This document shows positions 23,041 through 35,869 of a stretch of 64,000 bases of DNA, piece by piece. Position numbers and translations under genes: made by a program. The stretch spans positions 2,728,001-2,792,000 of the forward strand of contig NC_026659.2 of NCBI RefSeq assembly GCF_000004075.3. Direction: 5' to 3'. The number at the start of each line of letters is the position of its first letter. Position 1 is the first letter of the stretch. The DNA comes from Cucumis sativus (Eukaryota > Streptophyta > Magnoliopsida > Cucurbitales > Cucurbitaceae). The notes beneath the pieces are model-generated. The model was given only the letters and a program-made list of their open reading frames with translations, did no database searches and was not told where the DNA came from.

Positions 23041-23743
23041 TTGTATTTGATGCTTTGGAAAATAATTTATTTGAGCCGTGCATGGTAATAACCATAACAT
23101 CTTTTTAAGAAATTTATTTTTAAATATAGTACAATAAATTAAAATATAAAATAAATCTATCTAATTGATATTTGCTATATAGAAAAATGTTTTTATAAGA
23201 TTTGTCGTTTAAAATAATTTTATTTAAAAAAAAAAAGAAAAAATCTTCACCTTCATATTTGAATTTCGTCCTTTTCTATTCTAAATTTTATATTTCATCA
23301 GATTGCTATATCAACTTTAACAAATATGACAATTTCATTTTTTACTCTATCTTTTTAATAAGAATAACCATCTTTAGCCTATAATAATAGACTTCCATTT
23401 CAAAATTTGTTTTTAATATGATATATATTACACACAAAAATTATAAAGAAAATGACATAGAAATTATATATTTTCATTAAAATTTGTGAGTTTAGGGAGA
23501 TTTGTTCATCAATGTAGCATCTTAATCCAGCATGATCATGATATCATTCCTTGTATTATCATAGTTAATACATTTATCATATGTAATTAAGTGTAAAATT
23601 CTAAAGGGGTAATAAAAAAGAAAAACATTATCAATCTCACCCCATAGTTTGCTCTTTCCTGTACAACCAACCTTAGAACAAACACAAACATCACCACAAC
23701 AACACATCAATACATCCATAGGATAGAAAATGTAATGAAATTT
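23041..23743. other. 3' flank of LDH1
   Basis: The part from about 23,405 matches 28,395-28,718 downstream of LDH2 (shared ATTTGTGAGTTTAGGGAG and GTTCATCAATGTAGC), so it travelled with the gene and probably holds the 3' UTR. The part 23,041-23,404 has no clear counterpart and no gene. Confidence 0.55.
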
Positions 23744-25999
23744 TCAGATCCCCAGTTCAGCTTGCACATGCAAGATGGTGTTCGCGGAGTCCCTCAACCG
23801 TTTCGACTCCTCTGTTGTTAGATGCACATTGGTGATCCCCAATACTCCACCCCTCCCAAGTTGTGCAGGCAGGCTAAGGAACAAGTCACCACCCTCGATA
23901 CCGTAAAACCCTTTTGCAATAACAGAGACAGGATGGATCCTCCTTTGGTCTCGAAGGATCGACCGAGCTAAACTTGCGACAGAGTACCCGATCGCCCATG
24001 ATGTGTAGCCCTTAAGGTTTATGACTTCGTAAGCCCCACCTATGACCTCTTTGTGAATTTTCTCTAATGTTTCTTTCTCGTAGGCGATTTGTTGATTCTT
24101 TAGAAAGCTTAGGATCGGCACCCCACCCACACTTATGCTCGACCATAGTGCCACCGAGCTGTCGCCATGCTCTCCAACTATGAATGCCTTCAAAAACATA
24201 CATATATATAATCCACTCTTTTTTAGCTTCATGATCCAAATATCAATGCTAGTTTAATTTCTAGGTATTCATCTATGGTTTGATACCTAAACGATGGTCT
24301 GAATTCTAATTGGGTGAGCTTTGAATTTATTTTTTCACTTTGGTAACTAAATTTTCAAAATATTGTTTTGGTTTTTATTATTTTCTTTTCTAACTTTACC
24401 TTAAAAATAATAATTACATTTCTAATTTATAATTTTAAAAGTTAGCATTTAGCTCTTTCTAACAAAAATTAAAAGAATTATTTTTAAGCGTTTTTATGTT
24501 TTTTTTTTTTTTACCTACATCCCACAATTGTATGAAATCTAACCTTATGTTTATGTCATAATGTATTTTTAGCCTTCTAAATGACATCGTGGATAGGGAT
24601 GAACTTCCAAATCGAGTGGTGCCTCGTGGTAGAGAAGTCATAACCCAATGTGACATCATTTTTTAAAACTTTTTCCCATTCAACATTGCCTTGCGGTAGA
24701 CAAGTCCACTATAATCTCTAATACTTTTTTCAAATCCCTATCCCAACTTCACATGTTTGTGGTTGCGGGCCAAACAATTGTAAATATCCTAATTATATTT
24801 AAAATAATAGTGTATATAGTAATATTTTTATAAAAAAATGCAAATACAACAAAATAGGTTAGATTTTATCAATAATAGATCAATATTTACATGCAATAAT
24901 AAACCATAAGAGTCTATCATCTAGAATTTGCTATATTTGTAATTTTTAAAACGTTGGTATAAATTGTTATCCATTATCACTCCAATTCGATAACCGATCA
25001 TCAGACCAAAAAGCTCTCATATTTATTAGGGTTTTAATTATAAACATAATATAAGTAAGATGTCCAAATTTATAAATGATAGTTAAGTTTTTGAGTTCAA
25101 ATATAAATTACTCGTACACGTAATTTGATTTATATGAATGTCTATTTAAACTTGATTTATGAACTTACAAAAAAAGTCTAATAACTTGTTTGTGGGAAAT
25201 GATAAATTACAAATCACTCGAAATATTTACAAATATGAAATTTTGTGGTTCATTTGGTTTACTTTTTCCCAAAAAAATGATCAACTCATTTGGTTCCAAT
25301 CAACCAAAAACAATTCAAACGAAAGGGAACTTTCTTCAGCAAAAGAACGCCAAATTAACCAAAAAAACAATGATCAATCGGAAAACGGACCTGAACATCC
25401 TGAGCGTTAACGTCGAGATGATCCGCAATAAGAAACCGAAACCTAGATGAATCCAGATTCGTTCCCGATCCAATCACACGATTCGACGAAAAACCAGAGA
25501 GTTTCCAAGCAACATAAGTCAAAACATCCACCGGATTCGAAACAATCAAAAGAATCGTCTCAGGAGAGAACTGAACCAACAGCGGAACGATCTTCTGAAA
25601 CAGAGTAACATTCCTCTGCAATAGGTTCAACCTAGATTCACCGGCGATCTGCCGAGCACCAGCAGTAACAATACACAGATCAGATCTAGCAGTAATGGAG
25701 TAATCAGTGGAGGCGCTGATTTTTGTACGAGGGAGAAAAGCAGCAGCGTGTTGGAGATCTAGCATTTCGCCACGGAGTTTGTCGGGCTTGGCGTCGACGA
25801 GGACGAGTTCATCGACCAGATCTTGAGTGAGGATGGTTTGAGCGATGGCCATACCGACGTTTCCAGTGCCGATGACAGAGATTTTGGTGTTGCAATTTGA
25901 GGTGGATAGAGGAGAGGCGTCGCGGATTGGTTTGAAGAAGGCTTGAGAAAGGTCGAGGCCGCCGGGACCTAAGGAAGAGGTTGAGGGACTTTTCTGCAT
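23744..25999 (-). CDS. LDH: L-lactate dehydrogenase (LDH1 of the array)
   Basis: NAD-dependent cytosolic enzyme that interconverts pyruvate and lactate; in plants it serves fermentation under low oxygen. There are two exons, 25,391-25,999 (203 codons, donor GTTCAG|GTCC) and 23,744-24,187 (147 codons plus stop, acceptor GAAG|GCA), joined in phase 0. The 350 residues match the usual plant length. Visible motifs are the Rossmann loop GTGNVGMA, the substrate loop TAGARQ...GESR with the LDH-specific Gln, DSSRFR with the active-site Asp, and GEHGDSS with the proton-relay His. The start [11 protein letters not shown] matches plant LDH N-termini. An in-frame ATG at 26,185 would add 62 Ser- and Lys/Arg-rich residues but is probably leader. 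The intron (1.2 kb) has about 210 bases not found in the LDH2 intron. The protein is about 95% identical to LDH2 by eye. Confidence 0.93.
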
Positions 26000-26461
26000 T
26001 GCAAAAAAGGGTTTTGGAGATTGTGATCGGCGGTGGAATTTTTTGTTGCAGATAACTTGGCGGATTTTGTAAGGGGAACGCGTTGGAAAGGATGAAGAAG
26101 AAGAAAATTTTTCTTCATTTTTTTGCATGGATTTGATGGATTGGTGTAATACAAAGTTGATATCCTCAATATAAGTTTTATACATTTTAATACGATCTTA
26201 CTATCACCACCAACATATTATATCTTTCACTTGAAGTGCTTTAATATTTATATCTTTTCACTTTTAAAATTTTCAATCCTACATCTTGAATTAAAACAAT
26301 AAATTTAGTATAATAATAATAAAACCTTAGTCTAATTCTCGGAAAAGTAGTAAATTCCTTTCCTGTAGTAAATTCCTTTCCTAGTCTTTCTTCAAACAAC
26401 TAGCACTACTCCATGTACACCAATCTGTCAACGTCGCTCCACCACTCCACCGCTTACCTCT
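26000..26461 (-). promoter_or_regulatory. 5' leader and upstream region of LDH1
   Basis: This is shared with the LDH pseudogene (20,621-21,115) but not with LDH2, whose upstream DNA diverges beyond about 30,880. An 18-base unit GTAGTAAATTCCTTTCCT is tandemly duplicated at 26,347-26,382. No known hypoxia element was identified with confidence. Confidence 0.5.
26347..26382. repeat. 18-bp tandem duplication in the LDH1 upstream region
   Basis: GTAGTAAATTCCTTTCCT is repeated twice in a row. The equivalent block near 20,990 and 15,290 has it once. Confidence 0.8.
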
Positions 26462-27360
26462 AATTAAAATGATTTAGATCGTTAAATTAACACATACATT
26501 TGAACATTATATCTTCTTCATTTAACACATAAATTTAAGCATTTCAAATTTTTATTTCAAGAAATTTGAATCAATATTGTTGTTGTTGGTCTATTTTGAG
26601 TTAGTAAGTGAACATTACATAGTCTATCTACTTAAACAAAATTAATTAACTAATCTCTTTATCAATCAACTTCCATTCATTAAATTTATTAAATTGTTAC
26701 TTATTAAAACTTTTAAAACATGATTATTTCCACCCAATCTAATCAATTTTATTCATTTTTCCTTGGACTTTATAATTTCCTACTTTTATGACTTTTGGTG
26801 AAAGAATAAGAATAAGAATATTGAAATATTAATACATTTGTGAGATGGAGGTTACATATGCAAAATAGATTCCATATAATTGCACAAGCTTCCCTAAGTT
26901 TATTTATTGTAATTTATGTCAATTTTCCTCTAGGGAATAATTCGATTAGACATCACTAAATTGATTAAAGTTAATATTATAATGTACTAATTTAACTGTT
27001 ACAAAAGTTTAGTTTAATCCATATCTATAAAATTCCATCATTCCATTTTGTAATAAACAAATAATTATCCTAATTAATTTATATCCTATAATCATTTTTG
27101 TGTTGATAAAAGTGCCAGATATGTCGAATGAAATATCTATAAAACGTCATGTTAGTAGTTTCTTCTTTTAGCAAATTGTAAATATTAAAATATTAGAAAA
27201 ATATCCAATTGAAAAATAAATATATATGCTATTAAATAAAGTTCTTATCACTAATATTAGGTTCCCTATACCGTATAATAAAAAGTTGAAACATTCATAC
27301 ATACCCACGATGTTAGACAACAAAAAAAATAATTCTGTTGTACAAGAAATATATATGTAT
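26462..27360. repeat. LDH-array spacer, copy C
   Basis: This aligns with spacer B (21,895-23,040) and spacer A. It lies between the LDH1 upstream region and the 3' side of LDH2, completing the head-to-tail unit. Confidence 0.7.
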
Positions 27361-28718
27361 ATGTATATATGTAACTAAATTAGGGTAGATTCATGACTTA
27401 AGTTGATAACAAATTATATTTTAAAATAATATATTTTACCTAAAATTATGCATTTTATATAGTAACAACTTAGATATATTTTCTACAATTATGCATATAC
27501 AAATTTTTCGATTGACCATATTATTATATATAATAATACATATTTAGTTTATACTATTTAATTCACATAATTAAATCATTAATAATGTTTTTTCTTCCTA
27601 ATAGGTTTTGTTGGAAGATTTCAAATTTTGAATTTAAAATAATATCTTCTACCTAAATATATGTATTTTATATAATAACAAATTCATATAATTAGTGTAT
27701 CTTTCCTATTTTTAAGCATTATTTTATGAATTAAATGTTAGTTTAACGACAATAATAAAATCAGTTTATGTAATTATCATTTTAAATGAGGGATGTTCTC
27801 CATAGATTTTATTGAATATCATTTAAAATTGATTTTAAACTACAAAAACACTAAAAAAGATTATTCAAATGACAATATTCTAATATGATTTTTATTTGAA
27901 ATTATTTAATTGTACCAATTTTCCTTACTTTTATTTTGGGTACAAAAGTATTCGAATAAACTTATTTTCAGTTTTGGAAGTTTTTCACGCAGTTGTCCTC
28001 TTTATTGGTTGCATTTATGGTACTCTTGTTTTGGAATTCTTACGGTGCATTCAAGATAGAATTTTTTCATCCTTACATATTTGTATGTGTCGCGTTACTC
28101 TCTATTGTGATGGATACAACAGTTCGAACCTTATTTGGATTGGTGAAGAGAAGGACATGTATTGACTTATGTTGATTATGTCGAAATTTCCTGACAATGA
28201 TTTTGTTTTGGTTCTTGATTTCGCAAGGAAGAGAATGATTACCTTAAGAAGTTTAAATTCTAAAGGTATGAGATGGAGCTTCACAATAATTGTATGTTTT
28301 TTTTATTTTAGTTATTTAGAGGGAATTTTGTTTATACCATTTGTTTTCCAATTACAGTGTAACGTGAGTTTATGTTAATGTGCTAAACATATATATCACA
28401 CACAAAAATTGATGAGACTTCATAAGGAAGACATACAAATTATTATATTTTCATTAAAATTTGTGAGTTTAGGGAGATTTGTTCATCAATGTAGCGTCTC
28501 ATGATCATAATATCATTCTTTGTATTATCAAAGTTAATACATTTATCATATGTAATTAAGTGTAACATCCTAAGGGGTAATAAAAAAAGAAAACATTATC
28601 AATCTCACCCCCTATTCATAGTTAGCTCTTTCCTATTCAACCAACCCCATAACAAACACAAACATCACCATAACAGCCCATCAAAAACATCCATAGGATA
28701 GAAAATGTAGTTAAATGT
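27361..28718. other. Spacer between array block C and LDH2
   Basis: 28,395-28,718 is the duplicated 3' flank of LDH2. A patch at about 27,960-28,300 is less AT-rich and stays open over 60-90 codons in several + frames (for example from 27,896 and 28,169), which could be a decayed gene fragment. I recognise no family. The rest is AT-rich without features. Confidence 0.45.
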
Positions 28719-30737
28719 TTAAATCCCCAACTCGGTTTGCACCTGCAAGATGGTGTTTGCCGAGTCCCTCAACCGTTTCGATTCCTCTGCCGTTAGATGC
28801 ACATTGGTGATCCCCAATACTCCACCCCTCCCAAGTTGTGCAGGCAGGCTAAGGAACAAGTCGCCACCATCAATACCGTAAAACCCTTTTGCGAGAACAG
28901 AGACAGGATGGATCCTCCTTTGGTCTCGAAGGATCGACCGAGCTAAACTCGCAACGGAGTACCCGATCGCCCATGATGTGTAGCCCTTAAGGTTTATGAC
29001 TTCGTAAGCCCCACCTATAACCTCTTTGTGAATTTTCTCTAATGTTTCTTTTTCGTAGCCGATTTGTTGATTCTTTAGAAAGCTTAGGATCGGCACCCCG
29101 CCCACACTTATGCTTGACCATAGCGCCACCGAGCTGTCGCCATGCTCTCCAACTATGTATGCCTTCAAAAACATACAGATATATATATATATAATCCACT
29201 GTTTTTTAGCTTCATGATCTAAGTATCAATATCAATGCTAGTTTAATTTCTAGACATTCATCTATGATTTGATCAATACATACTTTAAGAACCTAAACGA
29301 TGGTCAGAATTCTAATTGGGTGAACTTTGAATTTATTTTTCACTTTGGTAACTAAACTACATGGTAGTGCACTTCTAGCCTTCTAAGTGACATCGTGATA
29401 GGGATGAACTTCCCAATCCAATAGTGGCTTATCCCTGATCCGATGTCATAACCCGATGTGATATCTTTTTTTACACTTTTCCCATTTAACATTGCCAAAT
29501 CCCTATCCCAACTTCACACTATTGCAGGTGTGGGTCAAACAATTACAAACATAACAATTAAATTTAAAGTATTAACCTATATAGCAATAATTTTTAAAAA
29601 TTGTAAATACAACAAAAACAGTTGGAGTTACTATATTGTAAATATTGATCGATTAACAACATACTTGTTGTATTTACCATTTTTAAAATGTTGTTATAAA
29701 TGAGTACTTATTGTAATCACACCACACAAGAAACCGTTATCAGTACAAAAAGCTCTCATATTTGTTAGGGTTTTAATTATAAACACAGTAACAAACTTTC
29801 TCCAAATCACATAAGTCCAAATTTATAAGTGAAAGTTAATTTTTTGAGTTAAGTTATAAATTACTCTACACATAATTTGGTTTGTATGGATAATTCCTTA
29901 CACTTAAAAGCTTTTAATTTGATTTATGAACTTTAGAAAGAGCCTAATAACTTCATATAACAAAATTAGAAATATGAAATTTTATGGTTCATTTTGGTTA
30001 CTTTTTCCCAAAAATGATCAACTCATTTGATTCCAATCAACCAAAAACAATTCAAACGAAAGGGAAATTTCTTCAGTAAAACAACGCCAAATTAACCAAA
30101 AAAAACAATGATCAATGGCAAAACTGACCTGAACATCCTGAGCGTTAACGTCAAGATGATCCGCAATAAGAAACCGAAACCTAGACGAATCCAGATTCGT
30201 TCCCGATCCAATCACACGATTCGACGGAAAACCAGAGAGTTTCCAAGCAATATAAGTCAAAACATCCACCGGATTCGAAACAATCAAAAGAATCGTCTCA
30301 GGAGAGAACTGAACCAACGGCGGAACGATCTTCTGAAACAGAGCAACATTCCTCTGTAACAGATTCAACCTAGATTCACCGGCGATCTGCCGAGCACCAG
30401 CAGTAACAATACACAGATCAGAGCCAGCAGTAATGGAGTAATCAGTGGAGGCGCTAATTTTTGTACGAGGGAGAAAAGCAGCAGCATGTTGGAGATCTAG
30501 CATTTCGCCACGGAGTTTGTCGGGCTTGGCGTCGACGAGGACGAGTTCGTCGACCAGATCTTGAGTGAGGATGGTTTGAGCGATGGCCATACCAACGTTT
30601 CCGGCGCCGATGACGGAGATTTTGGTGTTGCGATTTGCTGTGGATGGAGGAGAGGCGTCACGAATTGGTTTGAAGAAGGCTTGAGAAAGGTCGAGGCCGC
30701 CGGGACCTAAGGAAGAGATTGAGGAACTTTTCTGCAT
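28719..30737 (-). CDS. LDH: L-lactate dehydrogenase (LDH2 of the array)
   Basis: Same enzyme and architecture as LDH1. Exon 1 is 30,129-30,737 (203 codons, donor GTTCAG|GTCA) and exon 2 is 28,719-29,162 (147 codons plus stop), giving 350 residues. Motifs [24 protein letters not shown] and GEHGDSS are all intact. The start [11 protein letters not shown] is the only sensible one: the frame upstream, which in LDH1 stays open for 62 codons, is shifted here. Beyond about 30,880 the upstream DNA is unrelated to that of LDH1, so regulation may differ. As the copy at the array edge with unique upstream DNA it may be the ancestral locus; this is inference. The intron is about 0.97 kb. Confidence 0.94.
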
Positions 30738-33301
30738 TGTGAAAATGGGTTTTTGGAGATCGTGATTGGCGATGAAGATTTTTGTTGCAGAGAAACTTGG
30801 CGGATTCTGAATGGGGATTGCGTTAGAAAGGATGAAGAAGAAGGAGAAGAAAAGTTTTCAAGAAAGTTGGATAGAAAGAATGAGGAAAGTGTAAGAGAAA
30901 GTCTATTACATAGATTTTTCAACGGTCAATATTCTTTAGGGTCATTTCATTGGTTCTGCTGGGTCCCACTCCCTTTTTTTCTTTTTCTCTTTTGAGTATT
31001 TCGATTTTCTTTTTTTTCTTGATGATCCATTATTTTAGGTTGAGATAATTCGACTTATCGGGATAATTTATTTAAATTTTTTTTGTATGAAGTATAATGT
31101 TAATTCATGCAAATTTGATTTAATCAATTACTATATAACGAAATAAGATCAGTAACTCCATTCTAATTTATATAATGAAGGTTTAATTTTCATAGAATTA
31201 AAAAAAAAAACTATGTTTAGGAGTAGTTGGATAATAAATTATTAAGGTCAACAAAATTAAATAAAATTAAAATTAATATATGTATATATAATTGTGTATC
31301 CGTTAAGTAAAAAAATATACTATTTTAAGTTAGTAATAAGTTTGAGTTGAGTTATTTTAGATGAACTCATCAACTAACCAAAACCCGTAATATTTTTTTT
31401 ATTTGAATTAAATCCAATCCAAACAAGTTGATAATTCAACCTAAACCATTCAAATTGAATAGGGTTGATCGGTTCTTTTGGATCACTAGGTTTTTTAGTA
31501 CCTATAAACATATGAACAAATTTAATCGTGAGTTAGAGTTAGATGGTATAACTCGTTTTTCAGAAATGCTAGAGATTTGAAAGTACGATGTAATGTAAAT
31601 AAATAATAAGTTTGTATTCGTATCAGTGAAGAAACTATTGGGGTTAAACCCCTCCTTTTCTAAATTTGTTAATTAAATATGTTAATTAGAAAAAGAAACT
31701 ATTTTAGAACATTTTCAAGGCTTTCAATAACATATAACTAAACTGGAAAGTGGAGTGATTCAAGTTCTAATCTTTTAGTCGAAAACCTATGTTCTAACGA
31801 ATTGGATTGTATCGTTAATTATGTATGTAACAGGATGATAATAAAATAAACAATTAACTGATTTTGTAAGTAAAGTTAGATCTCTCCTAAATAATTAGTT
31901 TAATAAATATAAAAATATGAAGATTAAATCATCGATTGATCTAAAAGTTTTATCATCTATACTAAATGGAGAGAAAAAATATATGATGTTAGACCGCACA
32001 CACTTCTTTAAATATTATCTTAAATCACCAATTAGATCATCCAAAAACTTAAACTAATGTAGATGAAGGCAAATTGACGTAATACATGTCAAGCACTATT
32101 ATGCTTATACGTTTGATCATTTTCATAATATTTGGTCACTTTTGCCATCTTATAACATCACTAATACATTAACAATAATAATACTTATTACAATTTACAT
32201 GGATAACGTGAGCTGTTTTTTTTCTAAATGTGTTTATCTTATGTAATTTTCCTATATATTAAATTAAACATATTTTTTAAAAAAATTTATCTACCCTCGT
32301 TACAATTTTTTAATAAAACTTAATTTAATTAACAAAATTAATAAAAATTGAGATATAATTTAAGAAAATTGACTCTCTTAGAACTATTTAGTTTTTGTTT
32401 TTATTTTTTAAAATTAACTCTATAGCATTACTTCCACTCCCAAAATTCTTCCTTTATTATTTACCTGCTACCTGCTGCAAATAATTTAAAAAATCCAAGT
32501 CAAGTTTAAAAAAGTAAAAGTAAATAAGTTTTTTAAATTTTGTTTTCGCTTTTAAAATTTAGCCAACTGTAAGACGCAAATCATCGAAGAAATGGAAAAA
32601 GAAAAATACTTAATTTTCTAAAAACAAAAAACGAGAACGTGCATGAAAAGGAGGGGGAGAGAAAGAAAAACATGTGATGAGAGTGGGAAATCCCAAGCAA
32701 AGTTTGTGGAGATATAATGTTTTGCATTCAACCAAACCATTAACCAAGATGGAATACCAAGTTGAAGGTTGAGCTTTGGAACCATGGGCGGGGAAGTTCA
32801 TTTCACAATGAATAATAGTAATAGTTTAATGATCTCTATGTCAATAAAGTCATAAACTTAAACATAGAAGTGAATATAAGTTGAAGAAAAATGGTAGAAG
32901 GTTAGAAAAAGAATATAGAAATGAGAAGAATATTAGGGAGGTTATTATAAGAGTAGATGGAATATCTTTTTAATGAGTAAAAACGATTTTTTTGTAAGAG
33001 ATTTTATCTTTACAATAAACAGAAGAAAAAAACCCCATAAAAAATTTGGGGCAAAAGGAATTATAAAAGCAATATTGGAAGCAATTAATAACTTCTTGGC
33101 GTGGAAATGTTTTCACAAATTTTATTCATTATGTAGAGCTGTACAGAATGTATCACTTGCCAGAATCCTTGAAGAACTGGAAGAACAAGGAGCAGCAAAA
33201 GGAAGAGGCAGAGAGAACAGTGGAAGATGACTACAACGATGGCCGTGACAATAGCAATGAAGTGAAAATCTAAGAACAATCAGGTCTACCACATAAGCCA
33301 G
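30738..33301. other. LDH2 upstream region and intergenic DNA
   Basis: 30,738-31,000 is the LDH2 leader and likely promoter, unlike that of LDH1. 31,000-33,000 is AT-rich without recognised exons. 33,050-33,301 probably contains the ATG8 3' UTR. Confidence 0.5.
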
Positions 33302-35136
33302 CTACCACCCAAATGTGTTCTCTCCACTGTAAGTAACATACAGAAATCCATCTTCATCCTTCTTCTCTTCATATATTGCAGACATGATTGCTCCTTAAGA
33401 AGGAAAAAAATAAGTGGTTTGTTTAGGCAAGTTGGATACAACAAGTTATAGATCTTGATCCTTGCATATAAAACCGATATAGTTTTTGAAATTTTGAACA
33501 TGACCTTTCATTAAATTTTCTGTTATCTTTGATATAATTGTTATTTGAGGTGCCATGTGTACCCATTATGTCAAAACTGTGTGGCGTTTATGATAGATCA
33601 TAATCAACATTATTGATATGATCGTTATCGAAATCTGTTAAATGAACTTGTTTATGGGACGGCCTTTCATTTTCAAGTGGTCCTAAACATACCCTCCAAT
33701 ATGTTATAGAAGAAAAGGCTGTACCTGTAGGAGGGAGGACATTGTCCACGAAGATAAAGATCGCTTTCTCCGGGCTCAATTTAATCCTTTTACGAATGAC
33801 ATAAACGAACTGTCCCACGGTAAGGTCTGCAGGAACTAGGTATCTGCAGTCATTACATCAAAATCTTAGGTATAGAAAGAGAAAGAGGTGAAGGATTGTC
33901 ATCAATTGGTCATTTTCCCCTTGTGGTTTTGAAATGAATTGTATATATAAAGAAAATAGACAACAGAACTATGAGAAGAAAACAGGAACATAATTTTAAA
34001 AGTTAAATAAACGCCACTTTCAAAGAGATGAAAAAGAGCTTCCAGTAAGACTGCTTGCGTGTTCAGCTCATTGAACATCAATCAATAGACAAAAAGAGAA
34101 AAGATAACGAAAAACAGTCTATCATTGAACATAAATTCTAACATAGAAGAAAGAAAATTCAATTCTCAGCTACCAGTAGCTATGTTTCCTTAGATGAAAA
34201 AGAGTTGAACACAGAATACTTCCCTAAATAATATTTCTTCAAAGTTTCCTCCGACTTTAATTGATATACATCTACATAAAAGAAAAGATAACTACAACGA
34301 ATAACTACAAAATGAATGTCGGTGTACTTACTTCTTCTTATCAATGCTAGGGATGTCACTTCTCTCTGCCTTCTCCACAATAACCTTGAAACAATAAGAA
34401 CATGATTATATAACCAAGCAGTAACTGATGAAATGCTGAAACATGTGCGCAAACAAAAATACAACAGATGCCTTCATTTTGAGACATTTTATTCTTAAAA
34501 CACACTTCCTCTCTACTGCTTATAAACAACCCCCTTGCTAAATCAAATAAACAACCCCCTTGCTAAATCAAATAAACAACCCCCTTGCTAAATCAAATCA
34601 GTAACAACATAATCATCACCGTCTGTTGTCCAGAAAGAAATCAAAGACAACATTATCAATAACTGATAGTTTCTTGTCAACCATATGTCGTTGAACTAAA
34701 AAATAATAATAATAACTGATTGCTTCCTTACCAAATGAATACGAAAGAAAAAGGATACTGGCAATGGATGATAAGGAAATTCAGAAAAAATTCGACTCAT
34801 TCATCAATCAGAGGAAGTTAAAAAGAACAATAACATCAACGCTTTGGCAAAACAAATTCTGAGATTCTGAATTTCAAGTTGATAATAACCAATAGCCAAT
34901 CAAATCACGGTAACAAAATAAATTCATTTCTTACAGGAATTCTATCGGGATATTTCTCCCTAATCCTTGCAGCCTCTGCTTTTCTTTTCTCTAATAAAAC
35001 AAACATGGAAAACTCATCAGTTCTTATCTTACAAAATGGATTTAGTATAATACCAAGGGAAAAAGAAAAGCATTTTGGAAACATAGAGAAGAAGACTACC
35101 AAGATCATGCTCTTGCTTGAAGTAACTCTTAGCCAT
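33302..35136 (-). CDS. ATG8: Autophagy-related protein 8 (ubiquitin-like)
   Basis: Ubiquitin-like protein that is conjugated to phosphatidylethanolamine on autophagosome membranes and recruits AIM-motif cargo receptors. Five coding exons fit phase and splice signals: 35,100-35,136; 34,935-34,990; 34,332-34,384; 33,725-33,843; 33,302-33,393 (118 residues). Hallmarks in order are [65 protein letters not shown] and [15 protein letters not shown]. This is the plant clade I type. The reading ends ENTFGW, so only one residue follows the glycine that ATG4 must expose, shorter than most clade I tails. A 5' UTR intron (donor near 35,595, acceptor near 35,140) is likely but not proven. Intron 2 holds a 25-bp triple repeat. 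The locus may be the counterpart of Arabidopsis ATG8F. Confidence 0.95.
34524..34598. repeat. 25-bp x 3 perfect tandem repeat in an ATG8 intron
   Basis: A 25-base unit starting AAACAACCCCCTTGC is repeated three times without change at 34,524-34,548, 34,549-34,573 and 34,574-34,598. It lies in the intron between coding exons 2 and 3 of ATG8. It is likely polymorphic in copy number. Confidence 0.92.
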
Positions 35137-35825
35137 CAGTCTTGAAACTACAATCCACGAGCGTCAAACTCCTTCAATTTAAATTCAAAAAAAAAAAAAA
35201 AAAAGCAACCCCAGAATTTTAGAAAGTTGGGGAAACTGGGAAAGCGGAAAATAAGAACAACACAATCAAAACCCAACAAATAAAAATCTAAAAATCGCCA
35301 TAATTAACGGAAAAAAATAATCGTGACCAACAGAATAGCACACTTATCAATTAAAACCACCTAGAATTTCACTAGTCCGGTAAACTCGACAGCCCCAACA
35401 AACTCTTACAACTTTCCCAATCAACAAACAACAAGAAAAAGAAATTAAACTGAGGGAATCAAATTCAAACATTGAATCATCAGACGACAAGAAACAACGG
35501 AAGAAATAAGGAAAAAAGAAATTCAGCAGATAGATTGAGAAGTAGATGAGAGAAGAACTAACAAAAATAATCAAGGATCATGGAGAGAAAAAGAACAAAC
35601 CTAAGAGAGAGTTGAGAGAAATTAATGGAGGTGGGAATCCAGCTGAGAGTAAAAGAAACGGACCCAATTGTCCTCAAACAAGAAAGGAAATGGGTTTTGG
35701 GCGAGAAATTTTGCGAGAATCGAGCTTTGATTGAATTACAGATAAAAAGAGAGTGAAGCCTTCACGGTGGCGTTGGTTCGGTGTTCAATAATTTTTCTTA
35801 TTTTTAAAACCATTTATCTGACTTT

Positions 35826-35869
35826 ATTGTTATTATTATTATATTATTATTATTATATTATCATTATTG
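35826..35869. repeat. ATT/ATATT microsatellite
   Basis: About 44 bases of TTATTATTATTATATTATT-type sequence, an imperfect trinucleotide repeat. Confidence 0.75.

Noticed and set aside
24459-24659. 66-residue - strand open frame in the LDH1 intron
   Set aside because: Lies wholly in an intron, and the LDH2 intron does not preserve it.
31300-31510. Second MITE suggested by AACCAAAACCC and GGGTTGATCGG strings
   Set aside because: No convincing terminal inverted repeats or target duplication could be placed.
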